Assembly: GCF_007991275.1 (NCBI RefSeq)
Contig: NZ_BJYA01000014.1
Span: forward strand, 84,976-148,975
Length of the DNA stretch: 64,000 nt
Direction of reading: 5' to 3'
Source: Alkalibacillus haloalkaliphilus
Lineage (GTDB): Bacteria > Bacillota > Bacilli > Bacillales > Alkalibacillaceae
Below the pieces are notes generated by a model. That model made no database searches, was not told where the DNA came from, and was given only the letters and a program-made list of their open reading frames with translations. The translations under genes and the position numbers were made by a program. Within the stretch, counting starts at the first letter, position 1; each line of letters starts with the position of its first letter. Positions 62,182 through 64,000 of the stretch are shown one piece after another.

Positions 62182-62300
62182 TGGTATCCTTCTCCTCTTT
62201 TCATACAATCAATAACATTATACAACAATTACCAATAATTTCATATTAGTTTGTAGGAAAAAATTGTTGGTCATAGGTTGCTAAGAAGGGAGAAAAAGAA

Positions 62301-62334
62301 AATAGCTCCATCTCAAAAATGAAATGAAGCTATT
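62301..62334 (-). terminator. Terminator of rocF
   Basis: AATAGCTTCATTTC / GAGATGGAGCTATT (with G-U pairs) followed by TTCTTTTT on the minus strand, just after the arginase stop. Confidence 0.85.
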
Positions 62335-62339
62335 AAAAA

Positions 62340-63242
62340 TTATATATATTTCTCACCAAATACGGCTGCGATCATATCAGTAGCGACTTCAGCCGTTTGA
62401 TTCCGCTGATCTAATAAAGGATTGACTTCAACAATTTCAACTGAAGTAAGTATTTCAGAGTCATATAATGTAGACATTGCATGAAATGTTTCTCTATATG
62501 AAGGACCTCCATCAACAGGTGTCCCTGTCCCTGGTGTATGTAAAGGGTCTATCCCATCCACATCAAGACTTAAATGGACACCATTAACTCGCGGCCTTAA
62601 ATAATCGATTGCCTCTTTAATTACAGCATCCATACCACGTTTCTCAATGTCATGCATCGTATAAACTTGAACACCATGCTCTTTTATAAACTTTCTCTCA
62701 CCTTCATCAATAGACCGTGCACCAATAATAACAGTGTTTTCAGGTTTCACTTTAGGACCATCCCCATTAATCGATGTAAGATCTTGATGTCCTACACCTA
62801 AACTCGCTGCAAGTGACATACCATGAATATTACCTGAAGGAGATGTCTCACCACTGTTCAAGTCTGCATGTGCATCAAACCAAATAACACCTAGTTCTTG
62901 ATAAAAACTATAAAGACCTGCAATAGTTCCTATAGCTATACTATGATCTCCACCTAAAATTAATGGAAAATCACCTTTGGATTTTATCTTTTTTAGCTTA
63001 TCTGCAATTTTTTGGTTACCACTCGTAACCTCTTTTAAGTTCTTTAAATTTGTTTTTGGATCTTTTTCGTTAGACCCCTCATTCTTTATATCAATATTTC
63101 CATAATCTTCGTATTTTACATTTAGCCCATCTAATCGTTTATGTAAACCGGCATATCGAATAGCATTTGGGCCTAGGTCAACACCATAGTTCGGCTGTGC
63201 AATTGTAATCGGAGCACCTATAATCCCTACTCTATTTTTCAT
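62340..63242 (-). CDS. rocF: Arginase
   Basis: A 300-residue ureohydrolase that converts arginine to ornithine and urea. The binuclear manganese site is complete: GGDHS, DAHAD (with SPSGNIHGM after it) and SLDVDGIDP. Length and the arginase-type GVDLGP start distinguish it from agmatinase, whose spacing differs. Single gene; AGGAGGGG precedes the ATG. In this neighbourhood it precedes sigW, as seen in related bacilli. No AhrC/RocR operator was identified. Confidence 0.95.
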   Translation of the reverse strand: MKNRVGIIGAPITIAQPNYGVDLGPNAIRYAGLHKRLDGLNVKYEDYGNIDIKNEGSNEKDPKTNLKNLKEVTSGNQKIADKLKKIKSKGDFPLILGGDHSIAIGTIAGLYSFYQELGVIWFDAHADLNSGETSPSGNIHGMSLAASLGVGHQDLTSINGDGPKVKPENTVIIGARSIDEGERKFIKEHGVQVYTMHDIEKRGMDAVIKEAIDYLRPRVNGVHLSLDVDGIDPLHTPGTGTPVDGGPSYRETFHAMSTLYDSEILTSVEIVEVNPLLDQRNQTAEVATDMIAAVFGEKYI

Positions 63243-63423
63243 CTAAACCCCTCCTTTTACCTGAGGTTATTTTATATTCATTATCTAAATGGTTCAACTG
63301 GACAAAAAAGTGAATAATTATGCAGGACCGAAGGCGCTTTCAATGGTAAGCCTCACTTCTCTATACAACCTATAGTTTGTACAAATTTAGTTTAATTAAC
63401 TCTTATCTAGTTTTTAGAATACA

Positions 63424-63458
63424 AAAAAAAGCTGCTTCCCAAATCAGGAAACAACTTT
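63424..63458 (-). terminator. Terminator of the tRNA cluster
   Basis: AAAGTTGTTTCC / GGAAGCAGCTTT with a 7-nt loop, followed by eight T on the minus strand, 12 bp after tRNA-Ala. Confidence 0.88.
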
Positions 63459-63470
63459 AAATCAATGTTA

Positions 63471-63546
63471 TGGTGGAGCCTAGCGGGATCGAACCGCTGA
63501 CCTCCTGCGTGCAAAGCAGGCGCTCTCCCATCTGAGCTAAGGCCCC
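63471..63546 (-). tRNA. tRNA-Ala (anticodon TGC)
   Basis: 76 nt including encoded CCA. Cloverleaf with acceptor GGGGCCT / AGGCTCC, TTCGATC T-loop and anticodon loop TTTGCAC. Confidence 0.97.
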
Positions 63547-63562
63547 TTACTTCTTATGTAAA

Positions 63563-63638
63563 TGGTGAGCCATGGAGGATTCGAACCTCCGACCCTCTGA
63601 TTAAAAGTCAGATGCTCTACCAACTGAGCTAATGGCTC
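63563..63638 (-). tRNA. tRNA-Lys (anticodon TTT)
   Basis: 76 nt with CCA. Acceptor GAGCCAT / ATGGCTC, anticodon loop CTTTTAA, TTCGAAT T-loop. Confidence 0.97.
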
Positions 63639-63659
63639 TAACTTGAACTAAAATATATA

Positions 63660-63734
63660 TGGCTGGGCCATCAGGATTCGAACCTGAGAATCACGGGACC
63701 AAAACCCGTTGCCTTACCGCTTGGCTATGGCCCA
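63660..63734 (-). tRNA. tRNA-Gln (anticodon TTG)
   Basis: 75 nt with CCA. Acceptor TGGGCCA / TGGCCCA, anticodon loop TTTTGGT, TTCGAAT T-loop. The U1-A72 end pair is typical of tRNA-Gln. Confidence 0.97.
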
Positions 63735-63740
63735 ATAAGA

Positions 63741-63826
63741 TGGTGGAGGGGGACGGATTCGAACCGCCGAACCCAAAGGGAGCGGATTTACAGTCCGCCG
63801 CGTTTGGCCAACTTCGCTACCCCTCC
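63741..63826 (-). tRNA. tRNA-Tyr (anticodon GTA)
   Basis: 86 nt with CCA and a long variable arm (class II). Acceptor GGAGGGG / CCCCTCC, anticodon loop CTGTAAA. Confidence 0.97.
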
Positions 63827-63832
63827 AACTAC

Positions 63833-63909
63833 TGGTGCCGACCGAGGGACTCGAACCCCCAACCTACTGATTACAAGTCAGTTGCTCTGCCAGATTGAGC
63901 TAGGTCGGC
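63833..63909 (-). tRNA. tRNA-Thr (anticodon TGT)
   Basis: 77 nt with CCA. Acceptor GCCGACC / GGTCGGC, anticodon loop CTTGTAA, TTCGAGT T-loop. Confidence 0.97.
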
Positions 63910-63921
63910 AATGAAGTTAGA

Positions 63922-63997
63922 TGGTGGAGGATGGCGGGCTCGAACCACCGACCCCTTGCTTGTAAGGCAAGTGCTCTCCCAGCTGAGCTAATCCTCC
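63922..63997 (-). tRNA. tRNA-Val (anticodon TAC)
   Basis: 76 nt with CCA. Acceptor GGAGGAT / ATCCTCC, anticodon loop CTTACAA. Complete at the window edge; the cluster probably continues beyond. Confidence 0.97.
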
Positions 63998-64000
63998 GAA

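Overview
This is a low-GC chromosomal segment from a member of the Bacillaceae. The evidence is the rocF-sigW-cdaA-cdaR-glmM-glmS order, AGGAGG-type ribosome binding sites, a glmS ribozyme, an S-box (SAM) riboswitch and Bacillus-type families (YfkAB, YuzB, YndM/DUF2512, DUF3231, DUF4188). The very acidic exoproteins suggest a halophilic or haloalkaliphilic species of the Alkalibacillus/Halobacillus kind. That placement is inference. I see no phage, insertion sequence, CRISPR array or replication origin.

Layout. 1-0.5 kb: 5' part of a YfkAB-type radical SAM gene. 0.58-4.2 kb: methionine operon metX-metY-hom behind an S-box riboswitch; the homoserine dehydrogenase is short and lacks the ACT domain. 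4.2-7.7 kb: trhO, an Ntn hydrolase, an esterase, a 22-residue membrane peptide and a 7Fe-type ferredoxin. 8.0-12.3 kb: secreted bacillopeptidase F-like subtilase of 1459 aa. 12.4-17 kb: housekeeping and hypothetical genes. 17.1-19.2 kb: GntR-ABC module. 19.2-23.1 kb: EAL protein, YuzB, a membrane protein, and an MFS/HD/orphan HEPN cluster. 23.3-32.0 kb: a LacI-controlled carbohydrate locus with a ribose-type ABC importer, two Gfo/Idh dehydrogenases and two TIM-barrel isomerases. 32.2-41.4 kb: a single gene for a 3057-residue secreted subtilase with a PQQ-type propeller and five tandem units of about 375 residues. 41.6-43.8 kb: an oxidoreductase/ECF41 sigma factor operon with a matching ECF41 promoter. 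43.9-54.4 kb: YibE/F pair, DAACS transporter, DUF3231, MFS, GrpB, YndM, a second GntR-ABC module. 54.5-55.7 kb: speG and a MntA/HepT-like pair. 55.8-62.2 kb: glmS (with ribozyme), glmM, a cdaA-cdaR gene fusion, and sigW with no rsiW. 62.3-64 kb: arginase and a six-tRNA cluster (Val-Thr-Tyr-Gln-Lys-Ala in transcription order).

Most notable: (1) the giant subtilase with five repeats of two beta-sandwich domains plus a class I amidotransferase-like domain that lacks a nucleophilic Cys; (2) the in-frame CdaA-CdaR fusion that keeps a strong internal ribosome binding site for CdaR; (3) sigW without its anti-sigma gene; (4) the ECF41 operon with an exact TGTCACA-N16-CGTC promoter; (5) near-identical LacI operators at two promoters of the sugar locus; (6) two HEPN-type proteins, one paired with a nucleotidyltransferase and one orphan beside an HD hydrolase; (7) mutually exclusive stems between the glmS ribozyme and its start codon. 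All family assignments come from reading motifs and recalled family features; no database search was run.
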